A stretch of 64,000 nucleotides of DNA from Astragalus membranaceus (GCA_039519185.1 CM076846.1:126422182-126486181); one strand, 5' to 3'. Counted from the first letter of the stretch, positions 1 to 10,814 are shown. Numbers and translations: made by a program. The notes: generated from the letters alone by a model not told the origin.

Positions 1-417
1 CACTATAGTGATGCAGAGATATCAACAAAAAAGCATAGATATCAAGAACTATATAACGTACTGTGCTGTGCTAGGCGTAGATGCTAGATTCCTCGCGTAT
101 ATTATAATACGAATTATAAAATACAATAACTTTGTGGATTTCGTCGTTTTATAGATTCCTGTGTGATACAGAGAAGAAAGATGGAAACAAAAAATGGAGA
201 GGCATGCGTTGCATTACGGCACAAAGGAACATCTACATAGTAAAAATAAGAGAAAATTGCGAAAATATATTTTTCTTTTAAAAACACATTATTGAAATAA
301 TTAAAAGAATTTGTAAAAAAAAAATAATATCAAAAAAATTAATCTATCAATCTACCAGTTTATCAAAAAAAAAACTATCAATTTACTATCTTATCTACAA
401 AATTCAGTTAATTCCAA

Positions 418-600
418 GTTTGAGTGCAAATGGTTAATGCATTTCATCTTAAGGGGCGGGCTCGGTTAATACCTGGGTTCCATCCCCGGTGATGGCACAA
501 ATTAAAGTCAAGCTTTACTTACTTCTCGGTCGAACTCCAGATTATTCAGAGCCCCATTTCCCCTAAATACCGGAGGGGTTAAAGACTCATAAACCAAAAA
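418..600 (+). mobile_element. possible tRNA-derived SINE
   Basis: A GC-richer island in AT-rich DNA has a stretch like a Pol III box A around 424-442 (GCAAATGGTTAATGC). About 40 bp later comes a box-B-like sequence GGTTCCATCCC at about 476-486. The unit ends near an A-rich run at 590-600. The spacing fits a tRNA-derived SINE head, but no target-site duplication was found and box B deviates from consensus. It could also be chance or a fragment of another repeat. Confidence 0.3.
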
Positions 601-1778
601 AATCTATAAAATTCACTTGAAAAAGTATTAATGACAAGATTAAACTGTAGTTGACTTTTTTTTTGGTGAGAAAACTGTAGTTGACTTTGGAAAATGCATT
701 TTAATGTTACTCTACAATAATATTGGGCATATTAAATGTTAGTTATTCATGAAAATACTCACTCCATTCCAAAACTTTAATACATGTAGAATTTTATTTT
801 TATTTCAAATTCTGAGTTTTAAGAAAATGAAAAGAACTGATAAAAAAAAATGAAAAGATTTGTGGAAAAAAACAAAACCCGAGAATTTTTTTTGCAACCA
901 TACTCTTAGATATACTCTATCAGTTTTTTTTATTTAAGCAAAAACATACAGATATATCTTGTTACCAAATATCAACATGTTTGTCGGAGTCCGTGACCGG
1001 AATCTCGCCATCCAATTTATTAAATGGAAAATTGATAAAATTGGGTATTCACAATGTTTACCAAATTTACACTTACTAATTCTTCCCAGCTTTCCCTTTT
1101 TCACATGCAAGAGTGATTTATAAATCATATTTACTTTTATTATTATTCTTAGACAATTAATTTTAAATATTTTTCTTAAAAGGTATATACCTTTTGGTTT
1201 TAAAAATTAAATTTCAAAAGAAAATCTGTTCGGATAAAATGGGGCTAAGTTGGTTTTTTACCTTATTTTAAACCGGGCCGGGGTGGTTGCCTCAAGATAG
1301 TATGTTTTTATGTTTTACCAGATTTTGTACACACTCTTTGTATTGAAAAATGACACAAAAATGAAATATGCATGAGAATTTGTAAAATAATTAATGATAA
1401 AAATAATGGATATTTTCGTCTGAATATACATCAAAAATTTAACCCATATGTCTAAAAATTTAAATTAAGAAAGATTTGGAATAAAAGGAGTAATGTTAAT
1501 TTTGGCCATATTAACTATTAACTTGAAAAATAAGTGGAAATGATTAAAGAGAATACTATTAATTATAAATATAAAATTAGATTTTTTTCTAACTGATAAT
1601 TATTTTAAAGGAAAACTTACTTGAATGGTATTATATATTTTTAAACATAGAAAAGCTTAGGTACATACCAAAGGTCTTGTGATATTGTTCTTCGATTAAA
1701 ATATGATACATCTAATCTTTATATGAAAAAAATATCAAATTATTTGGATTAGGATGCACTACCTACTACCACCACCTA

Positions 1779-1842
1779 GCTAGGTCTTGCAATGCATGTG
1801 ATCCTTCTCTGCTAGGTCTTGCAATGCATGTGATCCTTCTCT
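1779..1842. repeat. 32-bp tandem duplication
   Basis: Two identical, directly adjacent 32-bp copies start with GCTAGGTCTTGCAATGCATG. Perfect identity suggests a recent local duplication. Confidence 0.9.
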
Positions 1843-1979
1843 ACTCCTTCCTTACGTACGTAGCCATTAACAGAAACCCACAACGACAAAACAAATAGTT
1901 ATCAATATCCGGTGTTTGTATTATGTATACATAAGCATGATGGGGGTAGACAACATATATATGCGTCGTGAAGTCAGGC

Positions 1980-2335
1980 TGATACAAACCCACAAATTGA
2001 TGATAATACAAGCACCCAAGTTGCTGCTAATGTTGCGGAATCAAGGCCCAATCACACTGCTGCTGGTTCAAGGCCCATTCGCACAAGGAAGCTTCCATCT
2101 AAACTGAAAGATCACATTGTCTACAAATAAATCTCCATTATAGCAATAAGTCTCCATTATAGCAATCATTCATATTCCTATGCCTTCTGTTATACTTTGA
2201 CAGCAGTTACATTATGTATTTCGTTTATATAGCCTTGTACTAGTTCATGCTGAGACATCAATGAAATAATTTCAGACTCAATTCCTTTCTCTATTCACTG
2301 TTTTAAGAGGCCTACTCAGTCCTTGAGTTCTGAGT
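1980..2335 (+). repeat. 5' LTR of the Reina-like element
   Basis: Starts TGATACAAACCC and matches 6772-6934 over the first ~160 bp with few substitutions. A TATATA at 2226-2231 may be the promoter. The right end is uncertain. A sequence near 2332-2346 vaguely resembles the usual initiator-Met primer site (TGGTATCAGAGC) but is eroded, so the border could lie anywhere in about 2285-2335. Confidence 0.6.
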
Positions 2336-2342
2336 TATATCA

Positions 2343-3719
2343 TTGCTGCTTTCATTGAGAGTACTCCCTCTTGCACGCCCACCACCAGATCGGGTTGAGG
2401 AGGTCACCAGGCAACTCAATTCGCTCACCACCCACATTGATGCTCGTTTTGAGGCCATCCTCAAACGATTAGAGGACAATACTTCCATTGGTTCCGTTCG
2501 CTCACCTGCAGGGGGAGAAGCGTCGTCCCGGACACGACTCAAACTTGATGTTCCTCGCTTTGACGGTTCCGACGCACACAGATGGATCTTTAAAATTTCG
2601 CATTTCTTCACATACCATCAGACGGCGGAGGAAGATCGCATTACGATTGCATCATTTTATCTTGATGGGCCTGCCTTGGCTTGGTACCAATGGATGTATC
2701 GTAACCATCAGATTGTTTTGTGGAATCAATTCTTGACGGCGTTGGAAGCTCGTTTCGCTCCAACGGCTTATGATGACCCTAGAGGAAATCTCTTTAAACT
2801 CACCCAAACATCAACAGTGGCAGCATACCTTACAGAATTTGAGGCCCTGGCAAACCGCCTTGAGGGCCTCTCACTGGCCGATCTGCTTAGTTGTTTTATA
2901 TCAGGCCTGAAACTCGAAATACGCAGAGAAGTACTCACACAACGACCAACATCCCTCAATCAGGCTGCCAGCTTAGCCTGTTTACAAGAAGACAAGATCC
3001 AGGACCTTGCTCGCGCTCGCAACCGCCCGTGGACGCCGACTCCGTCAGCCAAGATCGTCCCTAAGGGGGTATCAGAGGCAGTTTCTTCCACGAAATCTAG
3101 CGCCAGTCTCTTACCCACGCCACCAGCCAAGCCACGGTTCCGACACCTCTCTGGCCCGGAGTTAGAAGAACGCAGAGAAAAGGGGCTTTGTTTCAATTGC
3201 GACCAAAAGTGGTCACGCCAACACAAGTGCGGTGCTCGGGTATTTTTCTTGCTCGCTAACAATGAGGATGATTTTTCCAATATTGCAGGTGAGCTGGAAG
3301 TGGATGAAAATCCATTCAAACCGGAGGATCCAAACGCAGAGACATCGTCACCGGCAGCGCAACTGAGCCTCCATGCTCTCTCGGGTGCGCATGCTTCAGA
3401 CACCATCAGAATCATGGGTTACATTGGATCTCAACCGGTTCTGGTCCTAGTAGATGGGGGGAGCACCCACAATTTTATTCAAGACTCTATGGTTACTCAA
3501 TTGGGTCTGGCCCATGACCCAATTGAGTCATTTCGTGTAATGGTAGGAAGTGGTCAAGAGCTCCAATGTTCTTCCTTTTGTGTTGGAGTTACTCTAATGC
3601 TGCAAAACCAGGTTTTTTCTATGGACTTGTATACACTGGGCCTCCGTGGCGCTGATGTGGTCTTAGGGGCCCAATGGCTAAAACAGATAGGGCCTGTTTT
3701 AATATTTACACCACTTTAA
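2343..3719 (+). pseudogene. gag-protease of the Reina-like element
   Basis: The 458-codon frame starts just after the LTR. The middle (about residues 85-220) has the retrotransposon gag fold signature, with tryptophans around ALAWYQWM and a later FISGLK motif. A zinc knuckle of the chromovirus type (CFNCDQKWSRQHKC) lies near residues 282-295. A retropepsin follows, with the catalytic motif LVDGGSTHNF near residue 372 and VLGAQWL near 440. Gag packages the RNA and the protease cleaves the polyprotein. The frame runs out at 3717 because of a small indel near 3700. The RT frame starts in another phase at about 3674, so this is an inactivated copy. Confidence 0.85.
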
Positions 3720-5276
3720 GCCTTACCTTTTTCCACAACAACACCTGCGTTGAACTCCATGGTGATACTCCCACACCTCACGTTGGCATACACCTCCTCC
3801 ATAAACTCACTCGCACCGACCTAGAAGCCCAATACTTTTCATTACACATGCTTGGCCCATACCCTCAAAACGAAACACCAAGCCTAAACACTGACCCCAT
3901 CCAATTAATCCCAGAATACCCATCCCTTCTTCCCCAATTTCAAGCTCTACTCCATAAATACATCCACCTATTTCGAGAACCCTCCACTCTTCCTCCTTCA
4001 CGGTCCACCGATCATACAATCCCTCTCCAACCCAACACTTCGCCAATAAACGTTAGACCCTATCGTTACCCACACTCTCAAAAATTGGAAATTGAGTCTC
4101 AAATTTCCAAACTTTTGAATTCGGGATGGATTCAACCCAGCACAAGCCCGTTTTCTTCTCCTGTTTTGTTGCTAAAAAAGAAAGATGGGTCATGGCGCAT
4201 GTGCGTGGATTACAGGGCCCTTAACGCAGTTACAGTTCGTGATCGTTTCCCTCTACCTACAATTGACGAGTTGTTGGATGAATTGGGGCTTGCAAGAGTA
4301 TTCTCCAAACTTGACCTCACCTCGGGTTTTCATCAAATTCGAGTGGCTACCGAAGACATTCCCAAGACTATGTTTCGCACCCATGATGGACATTACGAGT
4401 ATCGTGTCATGCCGTTTGGACTCTGTAACGCTTCTTCATCATTTTAGGCCACCATGAATGATATCTTCAGAGCCCTGTTGCGTAAAACGGTAATCGTTTT
4501 CTTTGACGACATATTGGTCTTCAGTCCGTCAATGGAAGCCCACCATGAACATCTCTCGCAGGTTTTTTCCATCCTTGATACTCATCGTTTTCATGTAAAG
4601 CCTGCCAAGTGCTCTTTCTGTAAATCCCAAATTGCTTATTTGGGTCATGTTGTGTCAGCAGGTACAGTTGCTCCAGATCCTGATAAAATACAGGGCGTAA
4701 TGGATTGGCCAGCCCCCAAATCCGTTAAGGGATTGAGGGGATTCCTCGGGTTGTCAGGTTTTTACCGTTGCTTTGTGCGCGATTATGCTCGTTTAGCCCA
4801 GCCCTTGACATCCCTCTTAAAGAAAGATGTGTTTGAATGGACCCCTGCAGCTCAACAAGCGTACTTGAAACAATGAAGCACACCCTGGCATCTGCACCAG
4901 TGTTGTCACTGCCTAACTTCTCAGCACCATTTGTGGTACAAACGGATGCCTCGGTACACGCTATGGGTGGCATATTGTTGCAATAGGATCACCCCATTGC
5001 GTATTTCAGCAAACTTTTTTGTCCTCGCCTCTCCAAGGCATCCACTTACATTAGAGAACTGCACGCTATCACCTCGGCTGTAAAACGGTGGCGTCAATAT
5101 TTGTTGGGGTATTTTTTTATAATACAGACAGATCACAAGAGTCTCAAGGAATTATTAACTCAAGTGATTCATACACCGGAGCAACAGTTCTGCCTCTCCA
5201 AGCTTTTGGGGTACCATTATGAGATTCAGTATAAACCGGGAAAGACAAATATAGTTGCGGATGCCCTTTCTCGTTG
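3674..5276 (+). pseudogene. reverse transcriptase and RNase H of the Reina-like element
   Basis: RT is recognisable from the VLLLKKKDGSWRMCVDYRAL motif near 4160-4220, DLTSGFHQIR near 4312 and the catalytic FFDDIL near 4498-4512. RNase H follows with QTDAS near 4938, QTDHKSLKEL near 5125 and ADALSR near 5260. Breaks are visible. TAG at 4446-4448 replaces an expected Gln just before the thumb. A frameshift at 4873 and another TAG at 4985 follow. The normal job is to copy element RNA into DNA using a tRNA primer. The catalytic residues survive but no continuous product can be made. Confidence 0.85.
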
Positions 5277-6922
5277 CTTGGAACCTCCTGCTGCCGAATT
5301 ATCTATGCTCACCACACCTCAGTTCTTATTCATTGAGGAATTGCGCAATGAGATGATTACGGATCCCGTGTACCAAGAATTTTGCAAAAAGGTAACGTCG
5401 GATCCCTCTAGCTTACCAGATTATGTTATTTCTAGTGGATTATTATTGAAGAAAGGGAGGATATGGCTACCGCATAATTCTCGTTTCAAAATTCTTTTGA
5501 TGAAAGAATTTCATGAAACCCCCATTGGCGGTCATGCTGGTGTTGTCAAAACACTTAAAAGACTGTCTGATAATTTCGTTTGGGAATCCATGCGCCAAGA
5601 CATCAAAGATTTTGTGGCACATTGTCTTGTTTGTCAACAAACTAAGTACTCAACTAAGAAGCCAGGAGGATTGCTTCAGCCCCTGCCTATACCATCAAAT
5701 ATTTGGGAAGACATTTCATTGGATTTTGTTACGGGGTTACCGTGTTCAGGTGGGTACTCTGTGTTATTTGTAGTGGTGGATCGCTTCTCAAAGTATATTC
5801 ACTTGGGTTCCCTGCCTGCTAATTTTACTGCATATAAAGTAGCGGAATTATTTGTCAACATTGTCTGCAAACATCATGGCTTACCTAAGAGCATTATTTC
5901 AAACCGAGACCCAATTTTTGTTAGCCAATTCTGCTGACTTATTTAAATTTAGTGGGACTATGCTTCGTATGAGCACGGCTTACCATCCACAAACGAACGG
6001 GCAAACCGAAGTCACCAACAGAACAATTGAGCAGTATTTGAGAGCTTTCGTACACCACCGCCCCTCCCTGTGGCATCGTTTCTTAGTTTGGGCGGAGTAC
6101 CATTACAATACCTCGTTCCATTCCTCGGCTGGCATGAATCCCTTTCAAGTCGTTTATGGAAAGGAACCACCTAGCATCCCTGCTTACTTAACTAGCTCAT
6201 CCAACGTAGCTGCAAGTGATGAACTGCTCAGCAACCGTGAAGACACTCTGGCACTTCTGCGAAGGAACTTAGAGAAGGCACGGAAGCGCATGAAGGCTAT
6301 GGCAGACAACAATTGAAGAGAGGTGGTTTTTGAGATAGATTCATTTGTTCATGTTAAGCTTCAGTCGTACAAACAAAATTCCCTAGCTGGAGAAAAATAC
6401 AACAAATTGAACAAACGCTTCTATGGTCCATTTCGCGTTGTGGAACGTCTCGGCCCGGTTGCTTACAAACTAGAACTCCCTTCATACTCAAAGATACACA
6501 ATGTCTTCCATTGTTCTCTTTTGAAACCTTACCATGGACCCATACCACCACTTGTGTTTCCACTACCTACTGCATCCGTGGAGAACCACCCCCTCATTTC
6601 TCCTTTGGCTGTCTTTGCTTCTAGAATGGTCACTGAGAATGGCAAAAAGAAGCAACAAGTTTTGGTCCAATGGCATGGCTTACCTCCGGAAGACACGACT
6701 TGGGAATATTGGCAAGAGTTGCAAGTTGCTTACAACCTTGAGGACAAGGTTGGTCTTGATGGGGAGAATGATGATACAAACCCACAAATTGATGATAATA
6801 CAAGCACCCAAGTTGCTACTAATGTTGCGGAATCAAGGCGCAATCACACTGCTGCTGGTTCAAGGCCCATTCGCACAAGGAAGCTTCCATCTAAACTGAA
6901 ATATCACATTGTCTACAAATAA
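5277..6922 (+). pseudogene. integrase with chromodomain of the Reina-like element
   Basis: An HHCC zinc module (HCLVCQQTK near 5620) is followed by the integrase core: the first Asp in LDFVTGLP (about 5723), the second in SNRDP (about 5900), and the Glu in the HPQTNGQTEVTNR motif near 5990-6030. The frame shifts near 5930 and a TGA occurs at about 6314. Downstream are a GPF/Y-type module (YGPFRVVERLGPVAYKL) and a chromodomain (VLVQWHGLPPEDTTWEYW, about 6658-6711), which in this family guides integration to chromatin marks. The last ~50 codons lie inside the 3' LTR. Confidence 0.85.
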
Positions 6923-6934
6923 ATCGCCATTATA
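6772..6934 (+). repeat. truncated 3' LTR of the Reina-like element
   Basis: The first 163 bp match the 5' LTR from 1980. Homology ends exactly where the CACTA terminus begins at 6935. The remainder is presumably on the far side of the CACTA insertion, outside the window. Confidence 0.8.
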
Positions 6935-7245
6935 CACTAATGGAAAAAAGGCATTTTATATCGGTTAAAATTGACATTTCATATCGGTTCCTGAACCGAT
7001 GCCGAAAAAGGAGATATAAAAAAAGGGACCTTTCATATCGATTCCTGAACCGTTATGAAAAGTTTTTTTATATCGGTTATATATGCGAACCGATATGAAA
7101 AGTCAGTTTTCGCTTATATTTGACATTGGTTATATATGCGAACCGATATGAATACTCCTTTTTAACATCGGTTTTCTTCTAGAACCGATATAAAATACTG
7201 ATTTTTAACATCGGGTGAATTAAGAACCGATATAAAAACTGAAGT
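6935..7245. repeat. CACTA subterminal repeats (ATATCGGTT / AACCGATAT)
   Basis: A short motif ATATCGGTT and its reverse complement AACCGATAT recur about ten times with variants, often as facing pairs 15-25 bp apart. In CACTA elements such arrays are transposase binding sites. This family is different from the TTTCCGACG array of the second CACTA element at 38466-44177. Confidence 0.8.
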
Positions 7246-7529
7246 TTTTTTTTTAAAAAAAAGTGGTTTTTGATCAGCATAATAAGATAGGTATATACTG
7301 TATAATAATAATTAAAAAATGAAACATCACAATCTCAAATACATATTATCAAATCTAATTAGCACAACCTCAATTGTTTTCCATAACTATCCAAAATCTT
7401 CAGCACAAACTCAAATACATATTATCAAATCTAATCAGCACAATCTAACGTACATAGTCATAACATATTATAAACACGTGCTTCAGTCCATGAACACACT
7501 GAGAACCTACAATTGGTTTCTGGAAACCC
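7246..7529. other. CACTA element 1 body, no gene recognised
   Basis: AT-rich sequence. An approximately 30-bp phrase (CATATTATCAAATCTAAT) is duplicated at about 7342 and 7418. No coding motif was recognised. Confidence 0.5.
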
Positions 7530-7680
7530 ACAGCACCAACAACTTGCATTGAATTCATTCCTCCCCATGGTTGCTGCAAAGTAGATAGCTCCCATAGTAC
7601 GACTCCAAAGCTATAAACTTTGCATTGGATTCATTCCTCCCCATGGTTGCAAAGTAGATAGCTCCCATAGTACGACTCCG
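7530..7680 (-). pseudogene. captured fragment of an EDR1/CTR1-type Raf-like MAPKKK
   Basis: Read on the minus strand, one exon-like piece encodes YSFGVVLWELSTLQQPWGG followed by MNSMQVVGAVGFQ. This is kinase subdomain IX-X with the characteristic WGGMN..QVVGAVGF signature of plant EDR1/CTR1-like MAPKKKs, which act in stress and ethylene signalling. Only about 35 residues are present. The first half is duplicated in tandem at 7621-7680 with a 3-bp loss. No catalytic loop (HRD, DFG) is present, so it cannot be a kinase. It is a transduplicated exon inside the CACTA element. The family assignment is from motif memory. Confidence 0.75.
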
Positions 7681-7765
7681 GATAATATTAACACACCAAT
7701 ACTATCAGCTAATCAGCTGCAATAATATTAACAGCATGAACAACCATATGTACTTACATATATGT
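7543..7765. repeat. direct repeat flanking the BEACH fragment, copy 1
   Basis: The kinase-fragment block plus the following ~85 bp (ending near ATATATAGCTTGA) recurs at 8723-8950 in the same orientation. The two copies flank the BEACH-derived segment. This suggests a segmental duplication or two-step capture inside the CACTA element. Confidence 0.8.
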
Positions 7766-7970
7766 AGATATATAGCTTGAGCATAATTGGGTCCCACCAA
7801 TTACAGAAGCTTCAAAAGAATTCTTATCTAATGCACGAGTCATTATCGGCGAAACATTGAACAGCATTCTACCAACACTTGCCTGAAAAAGAAAAATTAA
7901 GCATGCTAGAGTCTGGATAGAGATGAAGTATGGCTCAAAAAGACCTCTTCTATGAAAATAAACAAAATAA

Positions 7971-8045
7971 TACTACCTCCGGTCTACTTTATAAGAGACA
8001 ATGAAGGTTTAGGTTTGTCTCTTATAAAGTAGACCGGAGGTAGTA
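7971..8045. repeat. 75-bp perfect inverted repeat, Stowaway-like MITE relic
   Basis: Two 30-nt arms (7971-8000 and 8016-8045) are perfect reverse complements separated by a 15-nt loop. They begin TACTACCTCCGGTC and end GACCGGAGGTAGTA. The terminal TA and the CTCCG-like terminus resemble Stowaway (Tc1/mariner) MITEs reduced to their ends. It lies just downstream of the captured BEACH exons. If transcribed it would fold into a perfect 30-bp hairpin. Confidence 0.75.
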
Positions 8046-8094
8046 TATGAATATGCATGTGTTGGCAGGTAGAAAGGGAGGAAAAGTTAAGGAC

Positions 8095-8679
8095 CTGAAC
8101 ATTGAGTCCAAAGATAATTCTCGATGCAAGGCCATCTTTGACATCAAGAATCCCACTCGGCATTTTATCACCAGAAAGTGGTAAAGCTTCATTATCAAGG
8201 AAAGAGTACATATAACTTGGACCTAGCTAGAGAGTATATACTTTGTACTTGTTCAGAGGAAATGGCATCGTTGAATAAATAAACAGGGCCAATTTGGCCA
8301 AAAAATGGGCATGAATCACGAATGGATTCAAAAGTGAGTGCACTGTCTTCATAATGAGGCATCGTAAGTTTAGCACCGATTGTGCAACTTGTTAACGATT
8401 CACTGATTTTTGCATACCTGAATAAATAAAGCATGTAAATCAAGTCAGAATGTCACGAGAAGCAAAGCAGCTGATCACAAAAAATCCCTCAAATAAAAAG
8501 CATTATACTGGTTTGGACCTGCATCTTTCAGATGAAACAAGATCACCATCCAAGTAACATCTCGACAAGCTACCGCCAGAAAATGCTCTTCCAATGCTAT
8601 GAGTTATGCAAAGAAAATGCCATCTCCTTTTAACTAATTTAACGTGCAGGTCTGCACGCTGTCTCTTCAGGTTGATTGA
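8095..8679 (-). pseudogene. captured two-exon fragment of a BEACH-domain family protein
   Basis: On the minus strand, exon 8519-8679 encodes a lectin-like segment with RRWHFLCITHSIGRAFSGG and LDGDLVSSERC. After an intron, exon 8095-8417 encodes RDSCPFFGQIGPVYLFNDA and, in a shifted frame, YMYSFLDNEALPL. These match the concanavalin-A-like region upstream of the PH-BEACH module in large plant BEACH proteins (membrane traffic and mRNA-decay scaffolds). Splice sites are plausible: acceptor TTGCAG at 8680-8685, donor GT at 8093-8094. A 4-bp CTAG tandem duplication near 8224 breaks the frame between YSL and the following Gly-Pro-Ser. The subfamily is not resolved. Confidence 0.7.
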
Positions 8680-8722
8680 CTGCAAGACAGAAAATAAAAA
8701 CATCAAAGGTAAAAACCTAAAC

Positions 8723-8950
8723 CTTGCATTGAATTCATTCCTCCCCATGGTTGCTGCAAAGTAGATAGCTCTCATAGTACGGCTCCAAAGCTATAAACTT
8801 GCATTGGATTCATTCCTCCCCATGGTTGCTGCAAAGATAGCTCCCACAGTACGACTCCGGATAATATTAACACACCAATACTATCAGCTAATCAGCTGCA
8901 ATAATATTAACAGCATGAACAACCATATGTACATACATATATGTAGATAT
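8723..8950 (-). pseudogene. second copy of the Raf-like kinase fragment and flanking repeat
   Basis: A repeat of the block at 7543-7765. Minus-strand reading gives SFGAVL then a stop, then ELSTLQQPWGGMNSMQ. A further partial copy lies at 8801-8855. It carries more substitutions than the first copy, including a stop codon, so it is non-coding. The order on the minus strand is kinase, BEACH, kinase. Confidence 0.75.
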
Positions 8951-9530
8951 ATAGCTTGATTTCAATATAGAAAAGAAAAGAACAGCATGAACAACCATGT
9001 CCACTTCAATTTCCAATCCTTGAGCCACCACGACGCCCAAAACTGTCCAAAACAAACATTGAAAGAGGTTTTCAGTAAGCAGCATCATTGAAAAGGGCAG
9101 AAAAAGGTGGTCATTTGCTTTCAAGTTAGACCATTACATATTTGACAGGGTAGAGAGCTAGAGAGCGTTTTCGTTTTCTGAAGAAGAAGAAGAAACCCAG
9201 AGAGAAGGCTTCGCGAAGAAGAAGAAGACGAAAGCTGTCCTCCATCTTATTTCAAGTTACAGTATCTTTTGAAACTACATTTGAGATTTAATCCTGTAAG
9301 TTATCCTCCACACAAAGATTTGATAACCAGCTGTTTTTCTACAAAAAAAACTAGTCATATTTATATAAATGAAACGCAAACATTCTTAAATACAGAAAAT
9401 TTCTTATATACCAAATCCTATCAGGCATGTTAAAATCCTTATAAGGATTCTGCGAATTGGGGGGCTTCCAAGTCAAGCTCTTTTCTCATGACACAGTTCA
9501 TAAACTACTCACTACTGAAAGTGTGTATAC
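8951..9530. other. CACTA element 1 body, no gene recognised
   Basis: It includes a GAAGAAGAAG-rich patch at 9180-9235 that resembles a plant 5' UTR. I recognised no exon, and no long frame is open on either strand. Confidence 0.5.
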
Positions 9531-10283
9531 CTTTCTTTGCAGCCCTTATAGCTTCTTCTGTATCTTCTTCTTCACATGCGACAAATATTGTTGTTGATGC
9601 TTCATTTACTTTTTCTAGTCCACAGATAACCTAATACAAGAATAAGCGAAATTTCATAACAGGTGAGATTCAGTTCCTCAAAGGGAAAAGGAAAACAGAA
9701 TGTAAACAGATGTATGTTACAGGCATGTGACTAAAATGCATGTTTCATGACCAAAAAAATTATTGATATGATTATCTCAATTGAAACAGTTCGGAACACA
9801 AATGAAAACAAAGAAGCACATGTTTAGCATAAAGGAATTAAAAGGACATATATAGTGCATTTGACATATATATAATGCATTTGACATATAAGGTTTGTTA
9901 AATTTAAATTTCAGTAAAATAAGAAGACTTACATTACCACCAGCAGACCTGACAATAGCAGAAAGAGTTTTTGCAGGAGTATGAACTTTAGTTGCAATAC
10001 ATATATTATACCCCTTAAATAAAGCATGGGGATAAGCTTTCACTCGGAAAACTGCACTTCTTAAATCAGATTTGTACTTCAACAAATAATCCTTATCATG
10101 CAGTATGTGATGCGATTCATCTGCATATTCATTTTCAAAATTGTGTTAGCTAGACTGAATAAAAACTGGATACAGACAAGATTGTTTTGTTTTTGAATGG
10201 CAAAGATAGTTTGGTCCAACTTACCAACAAATCTTCCTTCGCGAAAACTTTCTTTCAACCAACATGATGAGACTACCCAAGCA
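9531..10283 (-). pseudogene. captured three-exon fragment of a BRCT-domain protein
   Basis: Minus-strand exons are 10225-10283, 9933-10120 and 9531-9630. They have consensus acceptors (ACACAG, ATGCAG, TATTAG) and GT donors. Phases match across both introns, and about 115 codons read through without a stop. Exon 1 encodes WVVSSCWLKESFREGRFV, a typical BRCT end (W-x3-C-hydrophobic). Exon 2 starts with DESHHILHDKDYLLKY and ends in TLSAIVRSAGGN. Exon 3 encodes the next BRCT core, with VICGLEKVNEASTTIFVAC. BRCT repeats bind phosphoproteins in DNA-damage responses. The parent is probably a multi-BRCT repair protein, which I cannot name. Intron retention shows DNA-level capture rather than retroposition. 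Confidence 0.75.
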
Positions 10284-10557
10284 CTGTGTAGGTAACAATA
10301 TGTCCTTGTTATAAATTTTAAATGATCAACACAATGAATGCATAAAAAAATTGAGGAGGGCATATATCAATGAATAATAAGAACAACTTCATAAGAATAA
10401 AACTATAAAACATTATCAGAATGTTTTGATTTAATAAGCTTAAGTTTTCTGAGAGTATTCATCTTCCTACTTCAGTGGCATGCACCCCAGTTCGATATAA
10501 AATTATAAATATCCTTCACTATTGACATAAGTTTACAATACAAGATCCAATACTTAC

Positions 10558-10809
10558 AGTTGGGTGTCCATTTTTGTCATAATGAACAGCATAGCGCTTC
10601 AAGTCTCCAAGCTCAGAGAAAAGTTCCTAAGTTGCAAAACAAGTTTCAGGAGAACTTCCACAGCAGTTGGGTCGATAGAAACAGTAACAGTGACTAAGAA
10701 CGAAGCAAATGATGATATGACACAGTATATACCCTTATATCTTCATTGGTTACTCCACGGTCCAAGTTGGAAACATACAACTTGGTGCCAGCTTCTAATC
10801 CTTGAACTC
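10558..10809 (-). pseudogene. captured two-exon fragment of an ALY/REF mRNA-export factor
   Basis: Minus-strand exon 10733-10809 encodes GLEAGTKLYVSNLDRGVTNE and ends in DIR. After an intron (donor GTATAT, acceptor ACTTAG), exon 10558-10626 encodes ELFSELGDLKRYAVHYDKNG. This is the first half of the RRM of ALY/REF (THO complex subunit 4) proteins, RNA-binding adaptors linking splicing to mRNA export. The splice restores the frame exactly and the next donor is GTAAG at 10557. The rest of the RRM is absent. The next captured exon downstream (BRCT) is in a different phase, so a direct splice would end in a stop. Confidence 0.8.
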
Positions 10810-10814
10810 CTGCA

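Larger units (their letters stand above)
1..1979. other. AT-rich flank, no gene recognised
   Basis: This stretch is AT-rich with many homopolymer runs. Only short open frames without recognisable motifs occur on either strand. A possible SINE (418-600) and a 32-bp tandem duplication (1779-1842) are listed separately. The phrase AACTGTAGTTGACTTT occurs twice at about 642-690. The short open frame around 1916-2107 is an out-of-frame reading that runs into the 5' LTR of the neighbouring retrotransposon, not a gene. Confidence 0.6.
1980..6934 (+). mobile_element. decayed Ty3/gypsy chromovirus, Reina-like
   Basis: An LTR retrotransposon with gag, protease, RT, RNase H, integrase and a C-terminal chromodomain in the chromovirus order. 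The sequence at 1980 (TGATACAAACCCACAAATTG) recurs at 6772, which defines the LTR starts. The 3' LTR begins inside the 3' end of the integrase-chromodomain frame, and the compact size fits the Reina clade, though the clade call is from remembered family features. The coding region has at least six breaks, so the copy is dead. Its 3' LTR is cut at 6934 by a CACTA element, so the true right end and TSD are outside the window. Confidence 0.85.

Noticed and set aside
1916..2107. Small plus-strand open frame shared with 6534-6899
   Set aside because: The shared part is LTR sequence read in a non-coding phase; the real frame at 6772-6922 is the chromodomain tail.
7530..10809. A functional host gene on the minus strand
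   Set aside because: The segments come from four unrelated families, lack catalytic or complete domains, and are framed by a CACTA terminus and subterminal repeats.
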